DNA from: Rhizophagus irregularis
Lineage: Eukaryota; Glomeromycota; Glomeromycetes; Glomerales; Glomeraceae
Length of the DNA: 64,000 nucleotides
Direction of reading: 5' to 3'
Assembly (NCBI RefSeq): GCF_026210795.1
Contig: NC_089452.1
Span: forward strand, 3,224,001 to 3,288,000
The position numbers were made by a program, and so were the translations under genes. Below, piece by piece: positions 21,530 through 33,358 of the stretch (its first letter is position 1; each line of letters opens with the position of its first letter). The notes beneath the pieces were generated by a model. It searched no databases. It saw only the letters and a program-made list of their open reading frames with translations, and had not been told where the DNA came from.

Positions 21530-24500
21530 TAGTGGTTCGATCTGTGGATATGAAATCTGGATATCCGTACGGGTACACAGATATCCAGATATTAATTTTA
21601 AATAACGGATAAAAGATTACGGATATACAAATATCCATGGATATCTATACAGATATATATTAGTTTTGTGTAACTTTGTTGATCAAAAAACGCGCTATAA
21701 AATACATTGAGCAAATGCGCGTCAGTGATTAAAAAAAGGCTTATTATAGTCTAGTCTTTGTTATAATAATGTCCAGTGAGGAGTTGGCAGATATTCCGCA
21801 GCCAGAAAATCTTGAAACCTTAACTTGTGGGTCAAAAAGGCCAAGGCGAAAGGGTATGTGAACTATTAAATCAGCAAAATTTAGCTCCAAATGGACCTTT
21901 AATTGAGCTAGAGTCAGACACGGATTCTACAAATAACCAGCATAAAACTGGCAAGAATAATAAGAAACGCAATAAAGTTTCAACAAAAACTGATTTAAAT
22001 AAAATAGCTGACCAACTAGTTTTAATCCCAAATGCTAAACCACCAGGACAGAGTTGGATATGGAGTTACTTTGAACAATATGAACCAACTGAACAATATA
22101 GAAGGATTGTAAAGTGTTTAGTTCAAGTTCAACAGAAAAATGGTGTAGAACCATGTAGTCATTTTATGGGTTCTGATAATTCTACTGGCAATTTTATTGT
22201 TCATCTTTCTACACATAGAATTACTGAAGAAAGCCATAGAAGAAGGATGAGTGAGATACGAAATAACAATCAGCTATCACAAACTCGTATAGATGAAATT
22301 ATTCGAAATAATCCAGACATTAAAAATAGTCGGGACAGGAAGTTTGTTGGAATATTGATTAAAGATAATAGACCAATTAGTATATGTAATGATGAAGGTT
22401 TTGTCGAATTTATTCATGAACTTGATCCAAACTATCAAATTCCAAGTGATAAAACAATTCAACAACTAATAGCTGAGTCATACAATCAAATCAAGGTTGT
22501 TTTAACAAAAAAATTTAGTAAAGATGTTATTTCTTGTTCTATCACAATTCACAACGGACCTATGGACAGCACGAAGTAGAAATGGATATATTGGTATTAC
22601 GTGTTCTTTTATTGATAACAATTTTAATATCTGCGAAGCAATTTTAGCAGTTCAATACGTTCCATATCCTCATACAGGTGATAATATTTGTGAAGTATTA
22701 CGTGATATTATTTCAAATTGGAATTTAAATGGTAAAGTCTTTACAATGACGACCGATAATGGTTCCAATATGGTAAAAGCTGGAAAATTAATGAATGAAC
22801 TTACAAGACTCCCCTGTACAGCTCATACATTACAGCTTGTTGTAGGTAAAGGATTAATACCAGCAGAAGTTTTAATTGCATGAGCTAAGAGACTAATAAA
22901 TTTTTTTACATCACCTAAACAAACGGAAAAATTACTGGAGATTCAAAAAAATACCAACTATCTTAATAATAATGAGGTAATTAAATTTTTATTTATTACT
23001 AATTTATTAGATTATTTATTCCTCTATTATGCTAAAAAAATGCACTCCATTTTATTAAATCAATTTATTTAGTATTAATTAATGTATTTTCTTCAAAAAA
23101 TTATTTTATTACAGAATTTAGAAAATAATGATAGATACCTCTGAATGATTGCTGATGTAGAAACTCGGTGGAATTCTAGCTATCTTACATGGAAACGTTT
23201 AATAAAAATCAAAGATCTTATTGATGTCCTGGCATCTACTATGTTGATTGATCCTGATGCTTCAACACGGCGTGATGGAAAACGACTAAAAAAAATAAAT
23301 TTAACAGAAAATGAATGGCAAGAAATCGGTAAATTAATTATAATTTTGGAAGATTTTGCCGGAGCAACTGAATATTTAGGTGGGAGTAAATACACAACCA
23401 TTAGTTTAATGTATAGTGTATTAGCAATAATTAATCAAAAAATTTTACCAGATGATAATTCAGATGTGGAAGTTATAGATTTAACCAGTCAAAATATGGC
23501 ATTTGATGATGATGTTGGCTATGAAGATGCACCAGAAGATGAACCTATTTCTGGACAACCTATACGTAGAAAAATTAATATTAATATGCCACAAAATTGC
23601 ATCAATCTTGATAAGCGTGTTAAAGCAGCATTATACCAAGCAATGAATCATTATTGGGAAGTTCCACAGGAGCAAGGGATGTTGGCTGCTTTATTGGATC
23701 CACGATTTAAAGAACTTGGATTTGTGTCTAATTCATTGCGCCTTAGATCTCAAGAGCAATTAAGAAATGCATATCAAGATATGAGGATATTAACTAGTGA
23801 AAATCAAGAAGTTGAATTACAACCAGTTTCATCAAATTCATTATTAGCAAGGATATTTCAAGATAATGTTACTCACGTTGATGAAGTAGCTAATTATTTA
23901 GCTTTACCTAAGATTCATCATGACGATTGTCCTTTAACATGGTGGAAAACTAATAAAACAAGATTTCTGGTACTATCAAAATTAGCAAGGAAGTATTTGG
24001 CCATCCCTGCCACATCCACTCCAAGTGAAAGACTTTTTAGCGAAGCTGGCAATGTTATGACTATAAAAAGAACACAGTTGGCGCCAAATATGTTGGAAAA
24101 TTTGGTGTTTTGTAAGAAGAATTGGCGTTTGGTTGGAGGGATTTTTCCTTTAAAATATTAATTATGCCGATTAATATGACAAAGCTACACGAAAAGTATT
24201 TAAATCTTTTCGTTCTTTTATTTTTTTGAAACTTTATTTTTTACATCGTATTGTGATATAATAATGGATAATAAAATAATAAACAACAATAAAATAATAA
24301 ACCATACTGACTATTGTTTCAACTTTTCAATTATAATAATAAAATTTTTTTATCTGTTTTATCTGTTGTTATCTGTTTATTATGTTATCATCCGGATAAA
24401 TCTGCAATCCGGATTATCTGTGAATTGAATTTATCTGCACAGATTTATCTGGATTTACCCAGATTTTTATTGGTAGAAATCCGTATCCGTGATAGAAGTC

Positions 24501-24550
24501 ACGGATTATCTGTTCGCAGATAAATGGATATCCGGATCGGAGCCTCACTC
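21530..24550. mobile_element. hAT-superfamily DNA transposon, about 3 kb, defective
   Basis: Left end TAGTGGTTCGATC and right-end inverse AGTGAGGCTCCGATC form short imperfect inverted repeats; inside both ends lie subterminal clusters of GGATATCC/ATCTG-type motifs. Short TIRs with subterminal repeats and a hAT transposase between them are typical of hAT elements. Flanking 8-mers (cccagcgt; cccctttaa region) match only in part, so the target duplication has decayed. Confidence 0.75.
21769..24161 (+). pseudogene. hAT transposase (BED-type N-terminus, hATC dimerisation end), inactivated
   Basis: Start ATG 21769 (MSSEELADIPQPENLET), frame change near 21826, continuing frame to about 22560, another frame change, then to 22883, an in-frame TGA at 22881-22883, a likely intron from about 22978 to 23114, a second TGA at 23142-23144, and a final open frame to 24161. 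Motifs: degenerate BED-like finger (SWIWSYFEQYEP ... EPCSHFMG), first catalytic Asp in TMTTDNGSNMVKAG, CTAHTLQLVVGKGL, second Asp in IADVETRWNSSYLTW, and the hATC block LARKYLAIPATSTPSERLFS followed by EAGNV. An Asp/Glu-rich insert (DDDVGYEDAPEDEP) lies mid-protein. Two frame changes and two nonsense codons rule out activity of this copy. Confidence 0.85.
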
Positions 24551-26189
24551 CCCTTTAAGTGATTTTTGCATTTTTCTACATGAACATTGCATAAAATGTC
24601 ATCCCATATCACACCCCACCGTTTTCATTTTTTCATGGGACTTAGAAAATTTTTAGTGGTGAAAAAATTTTTTTCACGCCCCTTAAACATCACTGGTCAC
24701 ATGAAGGTGGAATTTTACTTAGAAATCTTTGGGGCAATAGGCCCCAGACAATTATAATCAAGGTCATATCTCCAACAGGACAGTATATAATCTTTCCCGT
24801 AACACCATCAAAAAAAGCGGGCATGTGATTTTTGAAGCATTAATTTTGTTACATACGGCGCAGTTTAGTGCAACAGATCAATATTTATCACATATTATTT
24901 AAGCTATTATTTAAGCTTTCTTTTTGCGTCTACATTACCAAATACCAAGAATACAATTTTTTTTAAAAAATAAAAAGTTGGCTTATTTTCTTTACAATAG
25001 CTATAAATCTTTTAATACAAAACTCGCAGAAAATATGAAACCTGTAGAAATGCCAAGTAAGCAATAATACCAGTTCAACAAACTAAATTGCATATTATTT
25101 TGACAGTCTAATTAATGCAACCTTCTTTTCTAAAAAAGCAAACTAGTCTGTATTATAGTAGTAAGAAAGTCATATAGTTCTATTAATAAATTAGGTGAAG
25201 ACGTTGAACATTATAAAATAAGTGAACCATGCCATTAATATAGAAGGAGCATACTAATATCACTCATTATTTACAATAATTTATTTTAAATTAATGTATT
25301 TTAATAAATTGAAATTAATAAATTTTATTGTTAAATTAATATTACATTCTACTATTTTAATAAAATAATTACTCAAATTTCATTAATTTAAAAGATTTTG
25401 TTTTACTCTAATGAATTAACATCTATAAAATTTCATTATATTCTCAAGCAATCATCTTTGGAGTGGAGTATCTTAGGGTAAGGAAAGTTAGTTTAGGCCA
25501 AAATACTTATCTTTAAAGATAACATTAATGTTGGAGTATCTTAGGGTTAGGTAAGAAAAGTTGATTTAGGTGGAAATACATATCCTTGAAAATAACGTAG
25601 ATATTAAAGTTTCTTAGGATTAGGGTAAGAAAAGTTGATTTAGGCAGAAATACTTATTCTTTAAGATAACGTAGACGTTGAAGTTTTTTAGGATTAGGTA
25701 AGGAAGGTTGGTTTAAACTTAAACTTTTACCTTTAGAGTTAGTTAGTAGGGTTAAGTAGCAATAGCTGCAAAATGCAATTTCAATAGCTACACTTAGCCA
25801 CAGTCAAATTACATGAATCATGTGTCTGAGCCTTTTTTGATGATTATATTAAGAGAATTGGCAGATACTATACTTTATATCACATGTTGATCATTTGCCG
25901 ATCATAATATATGTGATATCACACTGATTTTGAAACTTTATTCCAGCCATAAATATTCAAAAAAAATTATTTTAAATTGTTTTATTTAATAGTTTAATAT
26001 ATTAGTAATTTAGTATAAAAATTTTGTGACAAAATAAAATATGGTTTCAAAATTAGCTTTAGGCCAAAATTTTTAATAATTCATTTATGTGCCAATCATC
26101 TGCTAATTTGACTTTGAAGCTTTGGGCCAAGCCACAGAACTTCGGGCTAAACTTAAAACTTTCAGAATACATCACTATTTAGTACTAAT
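24551..26189. other. Gene-free spacer left of the CACTA relic
   Basis: No gene supported. Includes the 73-bp tandem repeat at 25452-25745. Conserved-looking GC-rich words at 24580-24840 (ATCACACCCCACCG, GGGGCAATAGGCCCC, a hairpin) have no recognised meaning. Confidence 0.4.
25452..25745. repeat. Tandem repeat, unit about 73 bp, four copies
   Basis: Unit contains 'TATCTTAGGGTTAGGTAAG', 'AAAAGTTGATTTAGG' and 'AAATACTTATC'. Landmarks fall at about 25472, 25540, 25613 and 25687. The core TTAGGRTTAGG resembles telomeric repeats but is one part of a longer unit. Confidence 0.75.
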
Positions 26190-28003
26190 TGTCAATGATT
26201 TAGAATTACTATGAAGTGGAATAACTCTAAATCAAACATTTGAATGCCAAAATGGAAAAAATATTTGTGCAACTTTAGTACTAGTTTTATGTGATGTTCC
26301 TGTGGCAAGGAAGATATGCGGGCATATTTTAACGCTTGCATCATGTCACCAATGCAAAAAATGAGCAAATTATGAGAATTGACAAAATAATTTTGCCAGA
26401 ATGGACAATATAGATGAATGGTTTATTACTCAAGATTTGGCTGAGTTTTATGAAAATGCATATGAATGGCAACGTTGTAGCTCTAATGCTTCACGAAAAT
26501 GTTTTACGAAAGATATTGAAGTTAAATAGTCAGAATTATTGCAGTTATCATACTTCGACTTTATAAGGTTTATCGTTGTCAATCTAATGCACTGCTTATT
26601 TCAGACATCACGAGATGGATAGTGAAAAGAATTTGGGTTGATGAAGGAATTTTGAACCAACAATTGTTTATAAAAATTCAAAAAAAAAATGGATGAGTTT
26701 CAGATTCCATCTGATTTGGGATGAATCCCTGGAAAAATTCATTGCAGAGAAGGATTTTCAAATTTTACAGTAGATCAATGGCGAATCTTTTTCACAATTT
26801 ACATTACGGTATTACTATGGAGTCACTTTTCGGTATATGATCAGAAAATTCTTCATCATTTTGTGAGAGTTTGTACAGCTTTCGTAAGTCAAATTTTAGA
26901 ACTTGATGCTGTGAGAGAATCACATGAAAGATTGATTAAAATTGTGAAGTTGATTGAAGAACATTATGGACAAGATAAATTACTCCTAATTTTCATCTTT
27001 CACTTCATTTGAGTGAATGTACGTATGATTTTGGACCTTTATACGCATTCTGGTATTTCTCCTTCAAACGTATGAACAGTATATTAGGTAAACTATAACT
27101 ATTTATTTAGATTTAATATTCTTATTCTTAATTTATGCATAATCGTAATTTTAAATTTTAGGCACCTTACTGAACAGCCATAGGAAAATAGAACCAGAAA
27201 TTATGCAATGAATGATGGCTGATATCCATATTGATAGTATTATAAATTCTGGAGAAAATGTAAAGAAACTAGAACTTCTCAATAACTGAGCTTTTATTGG
27301 ATCTTTAGCAAAGGCTGACAAATTTTCAGCCGATGAAATGGAATAATTTTGGTTGAATTTGCGAAATATTCAACAATCAATAGTCACTGAAAGCGAATCA
27401 TTTCCAGATGAAATGTTGGATATCAGCGTCCCGCCTCTGAAAATGTAGTGATGCCAAATTCAATACTTAATTTACTGGTTGAATACTATTTGGCGACTTA
27501 TGAAATACTTGAGTTTTGAAAGCCATTCAGAAAAAGCTATGAGAATTCAAGGATCATTTCCATCAAAATGAAACAGTTCAGTAAATGCAGAATCAGTTCA
27601 GAGACATTTAGATCAAATATGTCAGCTCGTCACATAAAGAACTCGTATATTTTAGCCAAATTTATAATACAAGATGGTAGCGTCGATTGTTATTCTGGAC
27701 AAATTCAATTCATTTTTTCCCACAAGGTTGACTTACTGGATAAAGAATTGAAATATAATTTGGCATTCATTCAATGGTATCAACCAGTGAATTCTCATTA
27801 TTATTTCAGTATTGAAGACGATGAAACTTGCAATGTCGAACTTTAGGGTACTGAATTTTACCTGAAGGTTGAGATTGCATAATTCCAGTGCATAATATTT
27901 TCAGTAGATTTGTGCCAATAAAATATAAAATTTCAGATAGAAAAAATGCAAGAGAATATTTGGCCGTAAATCCTGTTAATAGAAAATTTAACATTCATTA
28001 AAA
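26190..28003 (+). pseudogene. CACTA/EnSpm transposase (TNP2-type) relic
   Basis: A conceptual translation, with many stops and shifts, follows the fungal TNP2 order: LVLCDVPVARKICGHI and a CHQC pair; MDNIDEWFITQDLAEF; SELLQLSYFDF; RFIVVNLMHCLF; WIVKRIWVDEGIL; an IPGKI block; FTVDQWRIFFTIYITVLLW; HLSLHLSECTYDFGPLYAFW (DUF4218-like); then a C-terminal extension with HIKNSYILAKFIIQD, LAFIQWYQPVNSHYYFSIED and a final AREYLAVNPVNRKFNI-like end at about 28000. Several stops replace expected Arg codons (TGA at 26722, 27209, 27287), consistent with CGA to TGA changes. The element's own ends were not located. Confidence 0.75.
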
Positions 28004-28231
28004 ATAATAATAATAAATTTTCATTTTTGTTAGTCAAAATTTGACGAAAGTTGTTGCTTTTTATTGGATTTTACATAAATTCTTTTTTTTTTTGAGTTTT
28101 ACATAAGTGTCACTTGTTCATAATAAATTTCGAAAACCAAGTTTTATATAATAATCAGAACTTCAGAAGAACTTCAGAAAAAAACTTCAGAAATCATGTG
28201 AATCAAAATTAAGCTGAAATTAAATTCAGAC

Positions 28232-28520
28232 TAGTGTTTGGAATCATGTAACAGTTATTTGAATAACTTGAGTATATTTGAGTATTCAAATAAGCATAGT
28301 GGTTATTCGAGTATTCATTTAGCCAGATATAGTATAGTTAAAATTCTAATTGGGCATTAAATCCTTAAATTTAACTGAGTTAAAATTATAATTCAGGCTA
28401 AAAATTATGTAAATCATTACTATAAAAGAAAATTTAACTTATTCAAATATTATTTGAATACACTTTATAAATTTAAATGAATACTCAAGTATATTCGAAT
28501 ATATTTGATTCTAAACACTA
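28232..28520. mobile_element. 289-bp hAT MITE with perfect 8-bp target duplication
   Basis: Ends TAGTGTTTGGAATCA and inverse TAGTGTTTAGAATCA; flanked on both sides by ATTCAGAC (28224-28231 and 28521-28528). Interior has inverted copies of TTGAGTATTCAAATA-type sequence. TA(N)GTG terminus and 8-bp duplication assign it to hAT. Confidence 0.9.
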
Positions 28521-28882
28521 ATTCAGACGAATTTTGGCTGAAATTTATTCCAAAACTTAGCCAAAAGTCACATGTCTGAAATTTCTTATTTTGACTAGTA
28601 TTATCTTGACTGGTATTAGGTCTACCGGTCTCAAGATAAACAATTTCAAATTCAGCATTTTTTTCTAATTGGGCTACCATCATATAATCAGCTTTTCAGG
28701 CAATTTTACAAGAATCTTTTCATGTAGTACTAGCTGAATTTCCTTCTTTACCCCTTAATTTAGAAATTAGAAGATATATTAATTAAAGCAAAGCTTAAGA
28801 TGGTGGTATATCTTTTCAAGTTAAGCTTACCATATGTCCCATGCTATCAGTTTTCCTAGCAAATCACTTATCACTATATTTA

Positions 28883-29567
28883 GGGGTGGGGTAGAATCAT
28901 GTGATTTAAAATTACCCAGATGACATCACCTTAAATCATGTAGATTAGTTAGGATTAAGGTTAGGGATTGGGTTAAGAAATTAGGATTAGGATTAGGATT
29001 AGGATTATGGTTAAGAGTTAGGATTAGGGTAAGGTTTGGGTTCACTGGAGTTATTGAATTTGATGATGTTATTTTAAAAAATAAAATTTCCAGTTATAAA
29101 AGTTATAAATTTTAATTTTTAGTACAGATGATGTCAACTAAGTGACATCTTCCAGAGAGAAAGTTAGCAAAATTCTTAAATTATTATGATTTGATAAATT
29201 ATTTATAAACTAAAATTAAAGTGAACTTAAAAATCATTAAATAAGTGTATCTCAGCCTGCTCATGCAAGTTTATTTTCAGTGAGGAAAAGTGGATTTTGA
29301 ACAATGTTTTTGACTTTACATATGAGAAAACGAATTTTGCTGATCATACCCAAAAAAGGATATATCAATTTTAACGAAATTGAAAAAATTGAATAAATCG
29401 AAAACGGTATTCTAAACTTCATTTTGTGCTCTAAGTAAACTTGCAGAACAGGTCAAATGCACTTAATAAATGTTTATTTGGAAGGTTTTATATATAATAA
29501 AGAGTTTTATTTTAAAAAAAGAAAAATTTCAAAAGTCACGTGATTCTACCCTACTTTAACGGTCCCC
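28883..29567. mobile_element. 685-bp non-autonomous element, 8-bp duplication TATATTTA
   Basis: Left end GGGGTGGGGTAGAATCATGTGA, of which the inner GGTAGAATCAYGTGA is matched by the inverted right end (TCACGTGATTCTACCC). TATATTTA lies at both flanks (28875-28882, 29568-29575). The interior holds a run of GGATTA repeats at about 28980-29010 and no coding frame. hAT-like by duplication length. Confidence 0.8.
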
Positions 29568-31375
29568 TATATTTAGTAATGTCGCAAGTAGTTCACAAAT
29601 ATACGATCCTTCATTTATCAATTTCCCTTTCTTTATATATGCTTCGTATTTTGGTGATTTTTAAACTTTAAGCCTATAATTATTTATCAGTTAATAAGTA
29701 AAGTAAAAAAAAATATAAGATATTTGATTCAAAGTATACAATATATCATGACTCTTGTGTAATTACAAATATATTTGTGCTTTGTTTTTTATTATAATAA
29801 ACTACATATGCATAAAAATATATGTTAATGATGATGAACTGCTCATAATTTTTTTCTGGCTGATAAAAAGTTTATCACTTATTTTTAGTTTTCTTATTAG
29901 TATTTTTATTAACATTTTTTTTACTACTGTCCGATTTTTCAGTAGTAGTTATGGGAATTATAGGAGGTGAAATACAAGGATCACAAAAATACTTGAACTT
30001 TATTGGTGAATCAATCAATGGATCGGAATCATTCACCTTGACTTTGCGCATAGTTTCAACAGTTTGATTCATTCATAACTATTTTGTTAAGTGATAGTAC
30101 ATGTATAAGAATTAATATAAAAGAGTAATATATATTATAAAACAAGAATGATTTTACCTACCACCATTTTTAGTATGCTATACATGCAACTAACTAGCGT
30201 ATTCACAGCAAATTCTGTGGGATATGTCATATCGTAAACCTGAAATATCATAATAATTTAAGAAAGTTAATAAAAATCTTGCACATTAATATGATAATAT
30301 GATCTACAAACCTTGGTAGAGATATAAAGTTGGTAATCAACCAATCTAGTAACATATGTATCTATATGATTATCTGAGCAAATAAAAATGAATTTTAGCA
30401 TCTAAATTATTTATATATTTCTTTCTAATTTAAATTTACGACATACCAGATATCACAAAGGACATAAAATCCATCTCAAAAATTTTCTCCTTCTTTGAGG
30501 TGGGAAGACTATCATATGTATAATAGATTTCGTAGATATTTTCCTGGAGGCTCTTATTTGTATCAAGATCATATTTATTTGTATCTTTTATCATATCATC
30601 TTTCACAATCTCTACATTTCCTATTAAGAAAACACCATATAAGTATAAGAATGAAAGGTTAAGTCATGTAATACTCACCTTAAGAATATTATCGTGAAAG
30701 TAAATATCTGGCTGTTTTCCATGCAAATTTGCATTAACTGTATGTAATGTAAATGATGAACTCTCAGAGGATGAACCAGCTCGAAGAGCATGAAAATATT
30801 GAATGGCCAAACGATCAATGAGAGAATAATAAATAGACGCTGATTTATGACTTTCGCTATTTATTTTGATTAAAGGATTCTTTGAGGATAATTCTATATA
30901 ATCTAACATAATATAAAGTTGTATCAATTAATAATCATTAAGTAAAATAATGCAATCAATTATTGTTATTTACCAGTTATCAATAGTTGACAAAATCTAT
31001 TTCTTCTGATAAAAGAGTATGTCGTCAAGATTCAACTGTTTTTGCATGGATAATTGCATTTCTCTCAATGATCATACTGTCTTTTCATTCATTAACGTTT
31101 TTAGCATGTTCTTTAATTCTATCGGCACTTCCACAGCACCATGAGAATAACAAATTTCTACTAATTCCTCAAAATCTTCAATTTTCATATAATTTAACAG
31201 CCAACTGTTGTCTCTATCAAACATAAAATAGTACCTGTTCCAGAATCTATTTAGAGGTACGCCATTTAGAAGATTTTTTACATTCTTGCCACTTTTGAGT
31301 ATAATACGCAGTCTCAAAGTAATTGAAGATTCTGACAAATGTGATTGTGACGGCAACTGTGGTGGTAATTGTGAC

Positions 31376-31815
31376 TAGGGATGGTAACGGTCGGTCATAG
31401 TCGGTTATCGATCAGTCATAATTGGTTATGGGTCTTTGACCAACTGACCGTTTTGGCTGACCATTTTTCTGACCGTTTAACTGACTATTTGACCAACCGT
31501 TTAACTGACCGTTTAACCATTTTTTTTTAGTGAATTTAATTAAGAAAAAACGTTAAAAAGTTTTTTTAATTAAATCTGCTAACAAAAACATTATACAACT
31601 TTTTTTTATTGATTAAGTTCATAAAAAAAGTGTTAAATGAATAGGGTTGGTTAAATGGTCAGTTAACAATTGGTTAAACGGTCAGTTAAACGGTTGGTCA
31701 AACGGTCAGTTAAAATGGTTGGTTAAATGGTCGGTTAGAGCATTTGACCGACCAATATCGGTCATAGTTATTAACTGGTCATGACCGGTTATGACCGTAA
31801 CCATTGCCATCCCTA
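31376..31815. mobile_element. 440-bp hAT MITE inserted in coding sequence
   Basis: Ends TAGGGATGGTAACGG and inverse TAGGGATGGCAATGG; flanks ATTGTGAC (31368-31375) and ATTGTGAT (31816-31823), 7 of 8 bases alike. Interior carries many copies of GGTTAAACGGTCAGTT-type subterminal repeats in both orientations. Confidence 0.88.
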
Positions 31816-32453
31816 ATTGTGATGGTAGTTGTGACAGTAATTGTAGCGTTGGACTCGGTAGAGCCCATGAATCATTATCTTCGTCATCCAAATTTTCTTT
31901 GTTCTCATCCCTTATTTTTTGGCATTTAAAAAGCCGAAATTCTTCATTGGTTCTCTAAAATATTGGAAAGATATATTTTGAGGACTTCTTTCACTATGTC
32001 ATGAGCAATGCATTTATTTCTCAAATTATTATTATTCACCTTCGCATCAGCTGAAGATGTAAGCCTTTCATTCGTGTATATCGTCTAGTTATTTTTAGAA
32101 GAAAAAACATTTTCATCTTTTTCAGTTAACAACTCTTCATCACTGAATATTTCTATCTGTATATCTGAAATATGAAAAGATATTTTTAGTGGGCTAATGA
32201 TCTAAAAATGAGAAAATACCATGTCTTCTGGAGTTTGTAGTTTGAGTTTATTATCCTTAATTCTTTTTGTTAACGATTGTAATTCATTTATCGCTTTTTC
32301 CTCATCGGTGATTTTTTTAGTAAAGATTTTAATTGTTTTATACGCTAATTCTTGTCCTACCATTTGGTGTTTTTTCTGTGAAGATTAAATCGTTAGGTAA
32401 TGAGTCTGAGATTTACCTAGCTTCAACAAAAAAACTAAACATATTGTACCCTC

Positions 32454-32725
32454 GTGTTCTGCACGAATCAATTCATGACACGGTGTGATCCTGATTGCTC
32501 CCAAATAATAAAAACGTATTTTGCAAATATCTTTTAATCTAGCAGTCCAATTTTGATAATCTTTTTTTATTTTGATCAGGGCAACGAGACCTATCGATTA
32601 AAAAAAAGATCATCGAAATTGGATCACTGGATCCTGAGATAATATTTTTTGGAGGTTGAATCGAGTCTGAATTGAGTTCGAATCGAATCGAATTTCAGAA
32701 GAGAAATTTGATTCATGCGGAACAC
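32454..32725. mobile_element. MULE-type MITE with 11-bp target duplication
   Basis: About 272 bp. Left end GTGTTCTGCACGAATCAA, right-end inverse GTGTTCCGCATGAATCAA (16 of 18 alike). TATTGTACCCT lies at both flanks (32442-32452 and 32726-32736). Duplications of 9-11 bp are typical of Mutator-like elements. Confidence 0.8.
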
Positions 32726-33358
32726 TATTGTACCCTGCTGAAAGAACCTTTCAAGTCAAGCTAATACGATTCGCAGTCAGTTGTCTGCACCCAAGACTGT
32801 CAAAGAGTAGATAGATGATGATACAAATAAATGAGTGAAAGAATATCTTCGTCGACAGCTAGTGGTAATACTCTTATTTACCTTAAAATTATTAATCAAG
32901 TAGCTCACTTTTATACAATTGACCTCGCTCTTTATAAGATTGAGTAGCTCTCGTAATCTTTGCTCAGCTTTTTCTTGTGAAATATGTGAGTGCTTTATCT
33001 TTTTGTAAAAATCCTTTGGTTTAAAGGTCTTGAGGTTTTCACATACCCAAATCAGGTCCTTCATATCATTTCTAAAATGTATTGAGAAAGACGCGTTAAA
33101 ATTAAGCATCAGGGATGTTACATAAACTATTACATTTGCCACATGCTGAGTTATTAATTTAATACTATGCAACGGATTAACTCAGCTAACTTTCAGTCTC
33201 GCTCGGCTAAATATTTGTTCACCGTAACTAAAAAAATGCTTCACATTCAAACAGACAATAAATCAATTTCCTTTTAACACGTTAACAGGTTAATTAATGT
33301 TTCAGTTTGAAAACAACTGGCGTATCAAGGATGGGACTTCCCATATTGAATGGTTGCA

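Larger units (their letters stand above)
29875..33172 (-). pseudogene. Lineage-specific multi-exon gene interrupted by two MITEs
   Basis: Several minus-strand segments look like consecutive exons with GT-AG borders: 32882-33172 (KPKDFYKKIKHSHISQEKAE...), 32220-32375 (QMVGQELAYKTIKIFTKKIT...), about 31940-32140 (EIFSDEELLTEKDEN, in-frame TAG, then NERLTSSADAKVNNNNLRNK), 31816-31935 (EEFRLFKCQKIRDENKENLD ... LPSPTLQLLSQLPSQL), 31072-31370 (HLSESSITLRLRIILKSGKN ... WLLNYMKIEDFEELVEICYS), 30680-30910 (LDYIELSSKNPLI ... HGKQPDIYFHDN), 30435-30610 (NVEIVKDDM ... MSFVISG), 30306-30378 (NHIDTYVTRLVDYQLYISTK), 30165-30243 (VYDMTYPTEFAVNTLVS) and 29878-30060 (Lys/Asn-rich tail). No known domain. A 440-bp hAT MITE splits the Gln-Leu-Pro repeat coding region and a MULE-type MITE lies at an upstream exon. 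In-frame TAG and poor phase matching at some joints suggest a pseudogene, though the exons are otherwise well kept. Confidence 0.5.

Noticed and set aside
21530-24550. Clean 8-bp target duplication for the hAT element
   Set aside because: Flanks share only CCCC; I cannot claim a duplication.
28980-29010. Telomere or interstitial telomere tract
   Set aside because: Only a handful of GGATTA units inside a MITE with clear target duplication; not the TTAGGG array expected of a fungal telomere.
29755-29970. 71-codon plus-strand frame with hydrophobic stretches
   Set aside because: Antisense to the Lys/Asn-rich last exon of the minus-strand gene; AT-rich composition mimics transmembrane segments.
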